NCBI GenBank assembly: GCA_029559475.1
Contig: JAKQBN010000049.1
Coordinates: 1 to 64,000 of the forward strand
Direction: 5' to 3'
Origin: a bacterium
GTDB lineage: Bacteria > UBA4055
Length of the DNA: 64,000 bases
The first letter of the stretch is position 1. Every line of letters begins with the position of its first letter. Position numbers and translations under genes: made by a program. The notes below the pieces were generated by a model, which did not search any database, was not told the origin of the DNA, and worked only from the letters and a program-made list of their open reading frames with translations. Positions 46,876-56,765 of this stretch are shown in pieces.

Positions 46876-49806
46876 ATGAGAAGAATATTACTGATAATCG
46901 CAGCTATCATATCTTTAAATCTGATGTGCGCCGCGCAGGACTATAAAACTTTAAAAGCATCGGACAAAAACGGCTACAGTTACGAATATGTAACGAATGA
47001 TCCTACATCGACAAGGATCTATACACTCAAGAACGGATTAAAATTATATCTTTCGGTAAATAAAGACAAACCGAGGATATTAGGTTTTATCGCGGTACGG
47101 GCGGGTTCAAAGAACGACCCTGCGGAAACCACGGGACTGGCTCATTATTTCGAGCACCTTATGTTCAAAGGAACTGATGAAATAGGCACTATCAACTGGG
47201 AAAAAGAAAAACCTCTGATCGAGGAAATATCAGATCTTTTTGAGAAGCACAGGAACGAAACAGATCCTGTTAAGAAAAGCAGGATATATTTAAAGATCGA
47301 CAGCTTATCTTATGAAGCATCAAAGTACGCTGCTCCGAGTGAATACGACAAGCTTGCGGCGTATATCGGAGCGGAAGGAACCAACGCATGGACATCGTTC
47401 GAGGAGACCGTATATACCAATGAAATTCCTTCGAATGAGCTTGAGAGGTGGCTGAAGATCGAAAGCGAAAGGTTCTCAAAGCCGGTCTTCAGACTTTTTC
47501 ACACTGAGCTTGAAACGGTTTATGAGGAATTCAACATGAGCCAGGACAGTGATGGCAGCAGAAGTTTTGATGCTCTTCTCTCAGGTCTTTATCCCCATCA
47601 TCAGTACGGAACGCAGACAACTCTCGGTAAAGGCGGACATCTGAAGAATCCTTCCATGGTGAACATAATGAATTTTTTCGAAATTTATTATGTGTCTAAC
47701 AACATGGCTATATGCCTGTCGGGCGATCTTGACTATGAGAGCACAGTAAAATTGATAGACAGATACTGGGGAGATAAACCTTCAAAGCCGGTCCCGGAAT
47801 TTATCCCTGCGAAAGAGGATCCGATCCCGCAACCTGTTGTAAAAGAAGTTTTCGGGCCGGACGCGGAATCGGTAATGTTCGGGTTCAGATTCGAGGGAGC
47901 CGGAAGCGAACAGATAAAATATGTCGATCTGATCAATTCTGTACTTTACAACGGCAAGGCCGGGCTGATTGACAATAATCTTGTACAGCAGCAGAAAGTT
48001 CTTTCGGCGTATTCATGGACATGGGAGAAGAAGGATTACACCGAACATATTTTCGGAGGCACATCAAGAGAAGGCCAGAGCCTTGACGAAGTAAAAGAAC
48101 TTCTTCTATCCCAGATCGAGAAGGTTAAAAATGGAGAGTTCGAGGACTGGATGCTTAACGCGGCTGTAAATCAGAAAAAACTCGGAACGATATACAGGTT
48201 CGAAGGAAACTGGAGAGCATACTCTTTCGTAAACGCCTTTATAGAAGGCAGAAGCTGGGAGGATATAATAAAGTATAACAGCGAGCTTGAGAAGATCACA
48301 AAGAAAGACATAATTGAATTTGCGAACAAATATTACAAGGATAATTACGTCATTGTTTACAAACGCGAGGGCAGGGATTCGACGATAATGAAAGTAGAAA
48401 AACCGAAGATCACTCCCGTAGTGATCAACAGGGATACTATTTCTGATTTTTATCATTCAGTTAAGAACATGAAAATAAGTGAAACCGCGCCTGAATTTTT
48501 GGATTATAAAAAGCTGATTAAAGAAAAGAAAATAAACAGCGGTGTGAATTTAAAATATATAAAAAACACGACCAATGAACTTTTCTCGCTGTATTACCTT
48601 GTAGAAACCGGTACGAATAACGATCCGGAATATAAAAACGCAGTCGAATATCTCGATTATCTCGGAACTGAAAAATTTAGTCCCAAAGAATTCAAGCAGG
48701 AACTTTTTAAGAACGGGCTCGATATCAACTTCTGGTGCAACGGTAACAGAAGCTACATAAGCATTTCCGGGCTTGATAAGTCTTTTATTAAAGGTCTTGA
48801 GCTTATGTATGATCTTATGGCGAACGCGAAGCCCGATAAGGAAATATATTCCGATTACGTTAAAGGGGTTCTAAAGCAGCGGGATGATTTTAAGAAGGAC
48901 AAGGACATGATATTCTGGTCGGCACTTCAGGATTATGCGAGATACGGCGAAGGTTCGCCTTTCAAAAACGTCGTAAGCTCGGACGATCTTCAGAAGACCG
49001 ATCCTTCCAGATTAGTATCGCTCGTAAAAGAATTTCTGAATTATAAGCACGACATTTTGTATTACGGACCGAGAGAGATCGGAGAAATAGCGAGACTGAT
49101 AAAAAAAGCGCAGCCTGAAATAAAAAAATATACAGATACTCCTTCCAAAAAAGATCCTGCCGAATTACCGACCGATGAGTCTAAAGTATATTTTGTGAAT
49201 TTCGACATGGTGCAGATGAACATGATAATGCTTTCAAAGCTCGGTAAGCTTGATCTGAAAAATCTGCCTGTGATAAATGTATTCAACGAGTACTTCGACG
49301 GCGGAATGTCAAGGCTTGTTTTCCAGGAGATAAGAGAAGCGCAGGGACTTGCTTACGCTACCGGTGCCAGCTACGGAATACCGGAAACACCTGATAAGTC
49401 ACATTATCTGTTCACATATATAATGACGCAGCCCGATAAATTCAAAGCTGCTTTGAATTCGATGGAAATGCTTCTTAACAATATGCCCAGAATAGATAAG
49501 AACTTTAACGACAGCGTTGAGAACATCAGAAAGAGGATACAGTCGGAAAGGATCATTAAGACCGAGATCTTTTGGAACAGAATTGCGAACGCTGATATGG
49601 GTATAGATAATGACATAAGAAAGAACATATATAACGAAGTTAAGAGTATCACTATCGATAAAATGTTCGAGTTTTATAATAAAGAAGTGAAGGATAAGAA
49701 GTTCGTCTATCTGATCATGGCGGATAAGAACAGGATAGATTTCAAAGAGCTGGAAAAGCTGGGAAAAGTCGAAGAATTAAGCCTTGAGAAGATCTTCGGT
49801 TATTAA
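46876..49806 (+). CDS. M16-family zinc metallopeptidase
   Basis: GLAHYFEHLMFKGTDEIG (HxxEH), downstream E in HTELETVYEEFN; second half FQEIREAQGLAYATGASYG. Confidence 0.92.
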   Translation: MRRILLIIAAIISLNLMCAAQDYKTLKASDKNGYSYEYVTNDPTSTRIYTLKNGLKLYLSVNKDKPRILGFIAVRAGSKNDPAETTGLAHYFEHLMFKGTDEIGTINWEKEKPLIEEISDLFEKHRNETDPVKKSRIYLKIDSLSYEASKYAAPSEYDKLAAYIGAEGTNAWTSFEETVYTNEIPSNELERWLKIESERFSKPVFRLFHTELETVYEEFNMSQDSDGSRSFDALLSGLYPHHQYGTQTTLGKGGHLKNPSMVNIMNFFEIYYVSNNMAICLSGDLDYESTVKLIDRYWGDKPSKPVPEFIPAKEDPIPQPVVKEVFGPDAESVMFGFRFEGAGSEQIKYVDLINSVLYNGKAGLIDNNLVQQQKVLSAYSWTWEKKDYTEHIFGGTSREGQSLDEVKELLLSQIEKVKNGEFEDWMLNAAVNQKKLGTIYRFEGNWRAYSFVNAFIEGRSWEDIIKYNSELEKITKKDIIEFANKYYKDNYVIVYKREGRDSTIMKVEKPKITPVVINRDTISDFYHSVKNMKISETAPEFLDYKKLIKEKKINSGVNLKYIKNTTNELFSLYYLVETGTNNDPEYKNAVEYLDYLGTEKFSPKEFKQELFKNGLDINFWCNGNRSYISISGLDKSFIKGLELMYDLMANAKPDKEIYSDYVKGVLKQRDDFKKDKDMIFWSALQDYARYGEGSPFKNVVSSDDLQKTDPSRLVSLVKEFLNYKHDILYYGPREIGEIARLIKKAQPEIKKYTDTPSKKDPAELPTDESKVYFVNFDMVQMNMIMLSKLGKLDLKNLPVINVFNEYFDGGMSRLVFQEIREAQGLAYATGASYGIPETPDKSHYLFTYIMTQPDKFKAALNSMEMLLNNMPRIDKNFNDSVENIRKRIQSERIIKTEIFWNRIANADMGIDNDIRKNIYNEVKSITIDKMFEFYNKEVKDKKFVYLIMADKNRIDFKELEKLGKVEELSLEKIFGY

Positions 49807-49818
49807 AACAGGGTTTTT

Positions 49819-50676
49819 ATGGCTGATCAGGCCGCATTAAAATACTACAGGGAATACAAGCCCGACCTTTTCTGGCAGAACTATATTGAATGTTTCTGGG
49901 AATTCGATATAGAGCCTGAAATTCTTACCGAAGCAAACCAAATATATCTTCCTGACGGCAATTCTCAGATCATAATAATCATCAAAGGCAGCTATGAAAG
50001 GTACTTCAAAGACGGCAGGAGGGAGAAAGTAAATTCTGCCGTAATAATTCCTCAGAGAACTCATGCGGTGAAGATAGATCACGAACCCGGTACTAAACTG
50101 TTCGGCATAACATTTAAGCCTTACGGACTGAGGTGCGTTATAAATGAAAAAATGTCCGATCTCGGGGATCTAAGCATACCTCTTGAAAAGAAATTCGGTT
50201 CTGAAGACGCCGGTCTTTTAAAAAAGGCTGCCGAAGAACCTGCCGAGTCGCGAAGGCTTCTTGAAATTCAGAAGATACTTACAAGGCACTTTCAGGCTCT
50301 ACCGGTGAGAACAAAGATCATAGATATAGTAAATTTTCTGAATCTAAATCACGCGGTATCCATATCTGAACTGGCGAAGAAATTTTCTATGAGCACAAGT
50401 TCACTTGAAAAACTGTTCAGCGGATATATCGGGATCTCAGCCAAGAATTACATGAGGATCATCAGGCTGAACAAATCGGTCAGGTATTTTAAACGGCATT
50501 CAAAATATCTGCCGAACCTGACTGCAACCGGTATAGAGGCTGAATTCTACGACCAGTCGCACTTCATAAAAGATTTCAGGCAGGTATCCGGTGTAACTCC
50601 CGGACAATATTTTAAGGAAAACAATTTCTTCAATATTTTCATAATAAGTTCGATCGACAAGAAGACCGATTTCTGA
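49819..50676 (+). CDS. AraC-family transcriptional regulator
   Basis: C-terminal HTH: AVSISELAKKFSMSTSSLEKLFSGYIGISAKNYMRIIRLNKSVRYF...FYDQSHFIKDFRQVSGVTPGQYF. Confidence 0.88.
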   Translation: MADQAALKYYREYKPDLFWQNYIECFWEFDIEPEILTEANQIYLPDGNSQIIIIIKGSYERYFKDGRREKVNSAVIIPQRTHAVKIDHEPGTKLFGITFKPYGLRCVINEKMSDLGDLSIPLEKKFGSEDAGLLKKAAEEPAESRRLLEIQKILTRHFQALPVRTKIIDIVNFLNLNHAVSISELAKKFSMSTSSLEKLFSGYIGISAKNYMRIIRLNKSVRYFKRHSKYLPNLTATGIEAEFYDQSHFIKDFRQVSGVTPGQYFKENNFFNIFIISSIDKKTDF

Positions 50677-50702
50677 TTTTTTACGGATTTTTACAATTTA
50701 AT

Positions 50703-50745
50703 CTTCCGCCGGAGAATTAATTTTCACTTAACAAAACGGCGGGGG
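50703..50745 (+). promoter_or_regulatory. Inverted repeat that could hide the RBS of ORF 50753
   Basis: CTTCCGCCG (50703-50711) can pair with CGGCGGGGG (50737-50745), with two U:G pairs. The 3' arm is the G-rich RBS region. Confidence 0.5.
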
Positions 50746-50752
50746 CTTTTGT

Positions 50753-51517
50753 ATGAAGACCAGAGAGCAGGTCGCGGAAGAGATAAAGTCTTTGATAATC
50801 AAAGATAGAAAGATCATTGCAGCGTGGGAAGGCGGATCGGCCGCTACGGGATATCTGGATGAATATTCCGATCTTGATCTTGCTATCGTATGCGAGGACG
50901 ATCATGTTGAAAAGGTTTTTAAGAAACTCGAAAAGCTCATAGATGAAAAATACGGGATCGAGAGAAAGTACAGAGTGCCTGAACCTGCCTGGCACGGATT
51001 CTCGCAGTGCTTCTACAAAGTCGGCAACGTTCCGGAACTTTACTATCTCGATATAGCTGTCATCAAAAAATCTCTCCCTGATAAATTCACAGAAAGAGAC
51101 AGGCACGGAGACTCTGTTGTATGGTTCGAAAAGGAAAAGATGATCGATCCTACTCCCACGCCTGAGAAAAAAGTTATTGAAAAAGGTAAAAAATACTTCA
51201 GGTACATCGCCGACTCTGATTTTCTTATGGAGATCGAGCTTAAAAAAGCGATTGCCAGGAAGAATTTTACGGAAGCTTTTCCTGCATATATGAGGCTGAT
51301 CAGCAGCAACCTGGGAATATTACTCAATCTGAAATACCGTCCCTGCAAAGTCGATTTCGGACTCAGATACGCATACAGGGATTTTCCGAATAAAGAAGTG
51401 AAGCTGATCGAGGAATCTTTCAAAGCATCCTCGATAGAAGAGATCGAAGCAGGATCAAAGAAGGTGATGAAAAGGATCGAAGAGCTGAAAAAAGAACTTA
51501 GTAAGAAATGGAATTAA
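50753..51517 (+). CDS. Nucleotidyltransferase-fold protein
   Basis: AAWEGGSAATGYLDEYSDLDLAIVCED (GS...D-x-D motif of Pol-beta-type nucleotidyltransferases). Confidence 0.78.
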   Translation: MKTREQVAEEIKSLIIKDRKIIAAWEGGSAATGYLDEYSDLDLAIVCEDDHVEKVFKKLEKLIDEKYGIERKYRVPEPAWHGFSQCFYKVGNVPELYYLDIAVIKKSLPDKFTERDRHGDSVVWFEKEKMIDPTPTPEKKVIEKGKKYFRYIADSDFLMEIELKKAIARKNFTEAFPAYMRLISSNLGILLNLKYRPCKVDFGLRYAYRDFPNKEVKLIEESFKASSIEEIEAGSKKVMKRIEELKKELSKKWN

Positions 51518-51532
51518 AATCAAGGAGAGACC

Positions 51533-52912
51533 ATGCTTAAAAAAGATTTGAGCAAATTTAAAAATGAGTTCGCCGAATACACTGAGCTGAGAGTCCAGGA
51601 AAACCGGAACATCAATATCACTTTAGTGAACGGGGATGTTATGGGCAACCAGTCTTCGGTATCGAGCGGTATTTCTGCTCGGGTGAACAAGAACGGGAAC
51701 TGGGGTTTTGCGTCAAACCCGGTGATAAGCGATATCGAGATCGAAAAAGTAATTCTTTCTGCTACCGAGAACGCAAATTTTCTGGGTACAAAGCAGAGCA
51801 GAGGAAAAGTAACTTTTCAGAAACGAATTCATAAATCCGAAAATGAATTCTATGCTAAAGGCGAGATCAAAGGACAGTCAGAAAAGATCGCTTTTCTAAA
51901 GAAAATCGACAGCTATATATCTGAAAAATATCCTGATCTGCTTTCAAGAACAATAGTGCTCAGCGCACTCGATATGGAGAAGAATCTGATAACTTCAGAC
52001 GGTACAGAGTCTTATTCAATGATACCTAAAGCGCATATTTATGTGATCCTCAGCAAGCAGTCAGAAGGCGAGAATTTCGAATTGTATAAAGTTCTCGGCG
52101 GAAGCGGCCAGTTCGAGGATGTATTCAAAAAACCGGAAGACCTGTTCGCAGACATTGATGAATGTTATAAAAATCTTATAGATAAGACTAAAGGTGTTCA
52201 TGCAAATTCAGGCATGAAGGATGTTATTTTGGATGCAAAACTCGCAGGGATCCTTGCCCATGAGGCAATAGGTCATACTACTGAGGCTGATTTCGTTTTA
52301 AGCGGATCAGTCGCGGCGGATTATCTTGACCAGCAGGTTGCAAGCCCGCTGATCAGCCTTGTTGATTTCGCCAACACATATAATGGGGAAACATGCCCCG
52401 TACCGGTTTATGTTGATGATGAAGGAACGAAAGCTGAAGATCAGGTGATAATAGATAAGGGAGTGCTGAAAGGTTATATGCACAATAAAGAATCAGCTCT
52501 GCAGCTCGGCCAGAACATAACCGGCAACGCAAGAGCATACAGCTTCGCTGATGAACCTATAATCAGAATGAGAAATACAGTAATACTTCCCGGGAAAAGC
52601 AAACTTGCCGATATGATAGCGTCGATAGAAGACGGATACTACCTGGTACAGTCGTCAAACGGACAGGCGGACTCGACAAGTGAGTTCATGTTCGGTATCA
52701 CATTGGGTTACGAGATCAGGAACGGAAAGATAGGTAAAGCTATAAAAGACACTACGATCTCAGGAATAGCCTTTGATGTTCTCAAAAGCGTAACAATGGT
52801 TTCTGATGATATGGTATGGGACTGTTCAGGAATGTGCGGCAAGAAGCAGTCTATTCCCGTAGGAATGGGCGGCCCGGCAGTAAAGTGTAAAGTCAATATT
52901 GGAGGTAGATAA
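51533..52912 (+). CDS. tldD: TldD-type metalloprotease subunit
   Basis: GILAHEAIGHTTEADFVLSGS (HExxxH) and C-terminal CSGMCGKKQSIPVGMGGPAVK. Confidence 0.9.
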   Translation: MLKKDLSKFKNEFAEYTELRVQENRNINITLVNGDVMGNQSSVSSGISARVNKNGNWGFASNPVISDIEIEKVILSATENANFLGTKQSRGKVTFQKRIHKSENEFYAKGEIKGQSEKIAFLKKIDSYISEKYPDLLSRTIVLSALDMEKNLITSDGTESYSMIPKAHIYVILSKQSEGENFELYKVLGGSGQFEDVFKKPEDLFADIDECYKNLIDKTKGVHANSGMKDVILDAKLAGILAHEAIGHTTEADFVLSGSVAADYLDQQVASPLISLVDFANTYNGETCPVPVYVDDEGTKAEDQVIIDKGVLKGYMHNKESALQLGQNITGNARAYSFADEPIIRMRNTVILPGKSKLADMIASIEDGYYLVQSSNGQADSTSEFMFGITLGYEIRNGKIGKAIKDTTISGIAFDVLKSVTMVSDDMVWDCSGMCGKKQSIPVGMGGPAVKCKVNIGGR

Positions 52913-52913
52913 G

Positions 52914-54206
52914 ATGAAATATAAAGAAATTCTGGATTACTGCACAGCAGAAATGAAATCGAAGGGCGCCGATAAATCGAAGTGCAGTCTCAATCTTGAT
53001 GAAAAAAGAGAGCTGTATTTTAACAACGGCAAGATCAGCATGTTCAGGACTACCTACAACGCTAAACTTCAGCTTTCAGCCATAATAGGGGACAAGCTGG
53101 GAACCACTTCGCTGAACAAACTTGACAAAGAATCAATTGACTCGGCTGTAGAGAAAGCGATATCGAATTCAAATGCGTCTCAGCCTGACCCGGCTAATGA
53201 TATCAGCGAATTTCAGCCGGCCGAGGACTTTACTTCAGGCGTGATGGCGCCTGACAATGATAAAATGTATTTCAGGCTAAATGAATTTCTTACCCATGTT
53301 AAATCAGCATATCCAATAACGCATTTTGAAGAAGGCGGCATCTCATACATCCGTTCAAATTATTTTTTCAGAAATTCAAACGGTGTCGATTATTCGCATG
53401 ATCAGGGACTTTATCAGTTCATGACTATGTTCACTTCGAAGAAGGATAAAAAAATGTCGTCATTCAATTATACATACAAGCTGATGAAAGGACTTGATGA
53501 AAAGCTGATAGATATCGTAAACCTCAAAGCGCTTTTAAAGCAGAGCGCGGAAGAGATCGATGCAAGACCGTTCAACCAGAAATTCGAAGGCGATATTATC
53601 ATAACTCCCGACTGCATGGGCGAGATGCTTTCTCCGATGCTCGGCCATTTAAGCGATTACTCGCACATTACGGGTTCTTCTCTGCTTAAAGACAGTATCG
53701 GCAAAAAGATAGCTTCAGAAAAGCTTACTCTGCGTTCAAATCCTCTTTCCGATGGATTTGCTGTCAAAAGTTTTTTCAACGATGACGGATATAAAAATGT
53801 TGAGATGCCTATAGTCGAAAATGGCGTGTTAAAGACTTTCCTTCTCAGTCTCAAAGGATCAAAAAAGACCGGCAAAGAAAGAGCTCTAACAGACGGTTCG
53901 AATATGTCTGTTGATGCGGGTGATATAAAACTCGCCGACATGATAAAAAATACAAAAAAGGGTATAATGCTTGCAAGATTCTCAGGCGGTAATCCAAATG
54001 ATAACGGGGATTTCTCCGGCATAGCTAAAAACAGCTATTACATTGAGAACGGCGAGATCAAATATCCGGTTAAAGAGATCATGGTATCCGGAAACGCCTT
54101 AAAGATGCTCAATGACATCGAAGAAATATCAAGAGAAACAGTTGATTACGGATTCTGCAAATATCCGTGGGTGAAAATTAAAAATATCACGATATCCGGA
54201 AAATAA
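52914..54206 (+). CDS. pmbA: PmbA/TldE-type subunit (inactive partner of TldD)
   Basis: Homologous layout without HExxxH; GDIIITPDCMGEMLSPMLGHLSDYS; ISGNALKMLNDIEEIS. ATG 52914 preferred over TTG 52899. Confidence 0.88.
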   Translation: MKYKEILDYCTAEMKSKGADKSKCSLNLDEKRELYFNNGKISMFRTTYNAKLQLSAIIGDKLGTTSLNKLDKESIDSAVEKAISNSNASQPDPANDISEFQPAEDFTSGVMAPDNDKMYFRLNEFLTHVKSAYPITHFEEGGISYIRSNYFFRNSNGVDYSHDQGLYQFMTMFTSKKDKKMSSFNYTYKLMKGLDEKLIDIVNLKALLKQSAEEIDARPFNQKFEGDIIITPDCMGEMLSPMLGHLSDYSHITGSSLLKDSIGKKIASEKLTLRSNPLSDGFAVKSFFNDDGYKNVEMPIVENGVLKTFLLSLKGSKKTGKERALTDGSNMSVDAGDIKLADMIKNTKKGIMLARFSGGNPNDNGDFSGIAKNSYYIENGEIKYPVKEIMVSGNALKMLNDIEEISRETVDYGFCKYPWVKIKNITISGK

Positions 54207-54223
54207 AATCTCTTCCCTCCAAA

Positions 54224-54252
54224 AGACCCCGATTAACAGTCGGGGTTTTTTA
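54224..54252 (+). terminator. Rho-independent terminator after tldD/pmbA
   Basis: GACCCCGA-TTAACAG-TCGGGGTTTTTTATTTT. Confidence 0.88.
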
Positions 54253-54257
54253 TTTTG

Positions 54258-54286
54258 TTGAAAAAGATAAATAAATAGTTTATCAT
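54258..54286 (+). promoter_or_regulatory. Candidate promoter: TTGAAA-N17-TATCAT
   Basis: Between the terminator and nitroreductase ATG 54314. Confidence 0.5.
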
Positions 54287-54313
54287 ACTTTAAATCAAAT
54301 ACGGGAGACCGGA

Positions 54314-55192
54314 ATGAAGAATAAACATGTAAATGAAACGATGGAACTTCTGCTTGGAAGAGGCAGTCTTAGAAATTTCTCGAATAAAAAGATCGAGCCT
54401 GAAATACTTGATAAAATTCTCGCTGCAGGGATCCAGAGCGCATCCGGCGGAAATCTTCAGCCGTATTCGGTCATAGTAATACAGGATCCAAAGATGAACG
54501 AGAAGCTCGGAAAACTCTGCTATCAGAAATTCGTCGGCACGGCTCCTGTAAATCTTCTCTTCTGCATTGACTGGAACAGGATGAAGCAGATCGCAGACGA
54601 AGGCTGTGCTCCATTTTCAGCGAATCATGCGTTCAGGCATTTCTGGATCAGTTTTCAGGATACTATAATAGCAGCCCAAAATATCTGTACCGCCGCGGAT
54701 TCGTACGGAATGGGGTCATGTTATATCGGCACAGTGATGGAGTTTCTGGAAAAGCTTATAAAAATGTTCGAGCTTCCAAAGGGCGTTTTTCCGGTGGTTC
54801 TGCTGCCAATCGGATATCCGTCCGTCAAGATCAGAAAAGCGAATAAATTTCCTGCGGAGTTCATGGTGCATCACGAAAAGTATCAGCCTTACGACAATAA
54901 AAAGCTGTTCGAAGCTTATATGAAAAGGCAGAACAATACGACTTACGATATCGATGAGAAAAAGGTTAAGTTAATAGAGCAGAACTGCCTGGATACCGGC
55001 GGAAACAAACTCGCGAAAAAGTGCCTGAAAGAGATAAAAGACAAAGGATATATAAATCCTGTTCAGTACAGGTTCGGGCTTCATTATCCTGCAGGAGAGA
55101 TGCCGAAGCTTAACGAAAAATTCCTAAAGATCCTGAAAAAACAGAACATGGATTTTTTTGAAAAGTGGCCTAATGATAAGGTAAAGAAATAA
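54314..55192 (+). CDS. Nitroreductase-family protein
   Basis: GRGSLRNFSNKKIEPEILDKILAAGIQSASGGNLQPYSVIVIQD; DSYGMGSCYIGTVM. Confidence 0.88.
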   Translation: MKNKHVNETMELLLGRGSLRNFSNKKIEPEILDKILAAGIQSASGGNLQPYSVIVIQDPKMNEKLGKLCYQKFVGTAPVNLLFCIDWNRMKQIADEGCAPFSANHAFRHFWISFQDTIIAAQNICTAADSYGMGSCYIGTVMEFLEKLIKMFELPKGVFPVVLLPIGYPSVKIRKANKFPAEFMVHHEKYQPYDNKKLFEAYMKRQNNTTYDIDEKKVKLIEQNCLDTGGNKLAKKCLKEIKDKGYINPVQYRFGLHYPAGEMPKLNEKFLKILKKQNMDFFEKWPNDKVKK

Positions 55193-55198
55193 ATGTGA

Positions 55199-55227
55199 AA
55201 ATCCCCGATAGCAGGGGATTTTTTATT
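55199..55227 (+). terminator. Rho-independent terminator
   Basis: AATCCCC-GATAGCA-GGGGATTTTTTATTT. Confidence 0.87.
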
Positions 55228-55363
55228 TCACCATAAAGTTGAAATTAGTCTTAAAATATAAGAACGGAAGGAACACATCGAAGGAATTACAACAACATTC
55301 TAATCTATAAATATTTGTAAATGTAAACCTTTAAAAGCGCAATATCAAAGGAAAAACCGGTTT

Positions 55364-56662
55364 TTATTTTAGCAGAATAACCTTTTTTACATAATCCGAA
55401 TCGCCGGTTCTAAAGCGGCAGAAATACAATCCGGTCGGTAAGTTTTCAGGTGACCATTCGACTGAATAGTAACCTGCAGGCATGAAGCCGTCTTTCAGAG
55501 TATCAGTTTTCCTTCCTCTGATATCATATATGTCGAGGCTGACAGTAGCTACTTTTTCAAGCGAAAAGCGTATGGTTGTGGAAGAATTGAACGGATTGGG
55601 ATAATTCTGCTTCAGCTCGGTCCGGTCGGGTATAAGTCCGGAGTATGGCGGATTTGCGATATCAATATAATATCCCTGCGCTAATTCAGGATGATTACCG
55701 CCTTTATCGGTGGCATAAACGTAAAGAACACCGCTTGAATTTAATTTTATTCTGTGCGAGTAAGAGTCAAATGGCGGATCTATCGGCTGAGACCGGGTTT
55801 TTACCCATTCTGTCCCGCCGGGAACCATGTATGAGATGTTATGGATTCCGGATTCATCCTCAGCAATTATTGTAACAGCAGCAGATCCGGCGGAATCGGT
55901 CTGAAAAACCTGAACTAAAGGCGGTTTTATTACTGAAGGACGGATAAGGCGGGTATCAGGCTGCGGATAAGAAGAAGGGTCATCAGGATAAGGGCCTGTT
56001 TCGTACGGTGCGCCTCTCTGTGCCCATGGAGACATCTCGATATCCGGTCTGCGTTCTCCTCCAGGTTTGTTGTTGTGAAGATCGGGATATTTTAATATGC
56101 TCCACATGCTGTCAGGAAAAACTTTGTTACTCCAGACACGAAAACCGTTCTTTTCATAAGCATATTCGACAAGCCCGTCGCACCGGATGCCAGACATATC
56201 TGAAACCGAGCCGTCAAATGAACTGCCGTAATATTCGATGCAGACCGGGATCAAATCCGAAGTGAAAGGAACTTCCGCATCAGTTATTTCTTTTGCTGTC
56301 ATCGCAATGCTTCTTCGTTGCCCGAAGTCAAGATCGACATCTTCAAGCGTATATGCGCCGTAGTATTTCGATCCGTAGGAAGAAAAGGTCTCATAAAAAG
56401 GAACTTCGGCGGCATTTGTTCCGGAGCCGAGCGCGACTCTCGCTTTCGGAACACCCAGACTGTCAAGACCGGCAAAGATCCCTGCGTGATTATAATTATA
56501 GGCAGGCATATTCAGAACTCTGTAAACCGCATCGCCGTACTCGCATCCGGTTTTATTCCCGTTATATTTTGAATCAGGTACAGGAATAGTTTCCGGGCAG
56601 GGAAGAACTTCGTAAGCCGTAACCGAACTTAGTATAGCGGACAGTAAAAGAATCAGCACCAT
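55364..56662 (-). CDS. Secreted protein: possible permuted NlpC/P60-like (papain-fold) N-terminus with FlgD/type-A C-terminal sorting-like domain
   Basis: Signal peptide MVLILLLSAILSSVTA; NYNHAGIFAGLD...GIRCDGLVEYAYEKNG (His before Cys); C-terminal NYPNPFNSSTTIRFSLEKVATVSLDIYDIRGRKTDTL...GLYFCRFRTGDSDYVKKVILLK. RBS CCGGAGA supports ATG at 56662. Confidence 0.72.
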   Translation of the reverse strand: MVLILLLSAILSSVTAYEVLPCPETIPVPDSKYNGNKTGCEYGDAVYRVLNMPAYNYNHAGIFAGLDSLGVPKARVALGSGTNAAEVPFYETFSSYGSKYYGAYTLEDVDLDFGQRRSIAMTAKEITDAEVPFTSDLIPVCIEYYGSSFDGSVSDMSGIRCDGLVEYAYEKNGFRVWSNKVFPDSMWSILKYPDLHNNKPGGERRPDIEMSPWAQRGAPYETGPYPDDPSSYPQPDTRLIRPSVIKPPLVQVFQTDSAGSAAVTIIAEDESGIHNISYMVPGGTEWVKTRSQPIDPPFDSYSHRIKLNSSGVLYVYATDKGGNHPELAQGYYIDIANPPYSGLIPDRTELKQNYPNPFNSSTTIRFSLEKVATVSLDIYDIRGRKTDTLKDGFMPAGYYSVEWSPENLPTGLYFCRFRTGDSDYVKKVILLK

Positions 56663-56709
56663 AATTATCTCCGGAAGTTTTTCCTCCTTCAGATAATATA
56701 AAAAACAAA

Positions 56710-56738
56710 TTGTCAAGTTGCGAATATTTTGTTATATT
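56710..56738 (+). promoter_or_regulatory. Candidate mtgA promoter: TTGTCA-N17-TATATT
   Basis: -35 at 56710-56715, -10 at 56733-56738. Confidence 0.5.
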
Positions 56739-56765
56739 CGGGCGGGTTTAAAAAACATTGCGGAA

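Noticed and set aside
55352-55365. Perfect palindrome AAAAACCGGTTTTT as a regulatory site
   Set aside because: It overlaps the stop codon of the minus-strand gene in an AT-rich 3' region. There is no loop for a terminator hairpin and no second copy noticed.
56008-56589. Plus-strand ORFs 56008, 56293 and 56318
   Set aside because: Antisense to the secreted FlgD-domain protein; Arg/Cys-rich with no homology signal.
56688-56716. TTGACA-based minus-strand promoter overlapping the mtgA -35
   Set aside because: The best -10 (TATCTG) sits at 15 bp and the TATATT at 10 bp, so spacing does not fit. An alternative TCGCAA-N17-TATATT is possible but ambiguous.
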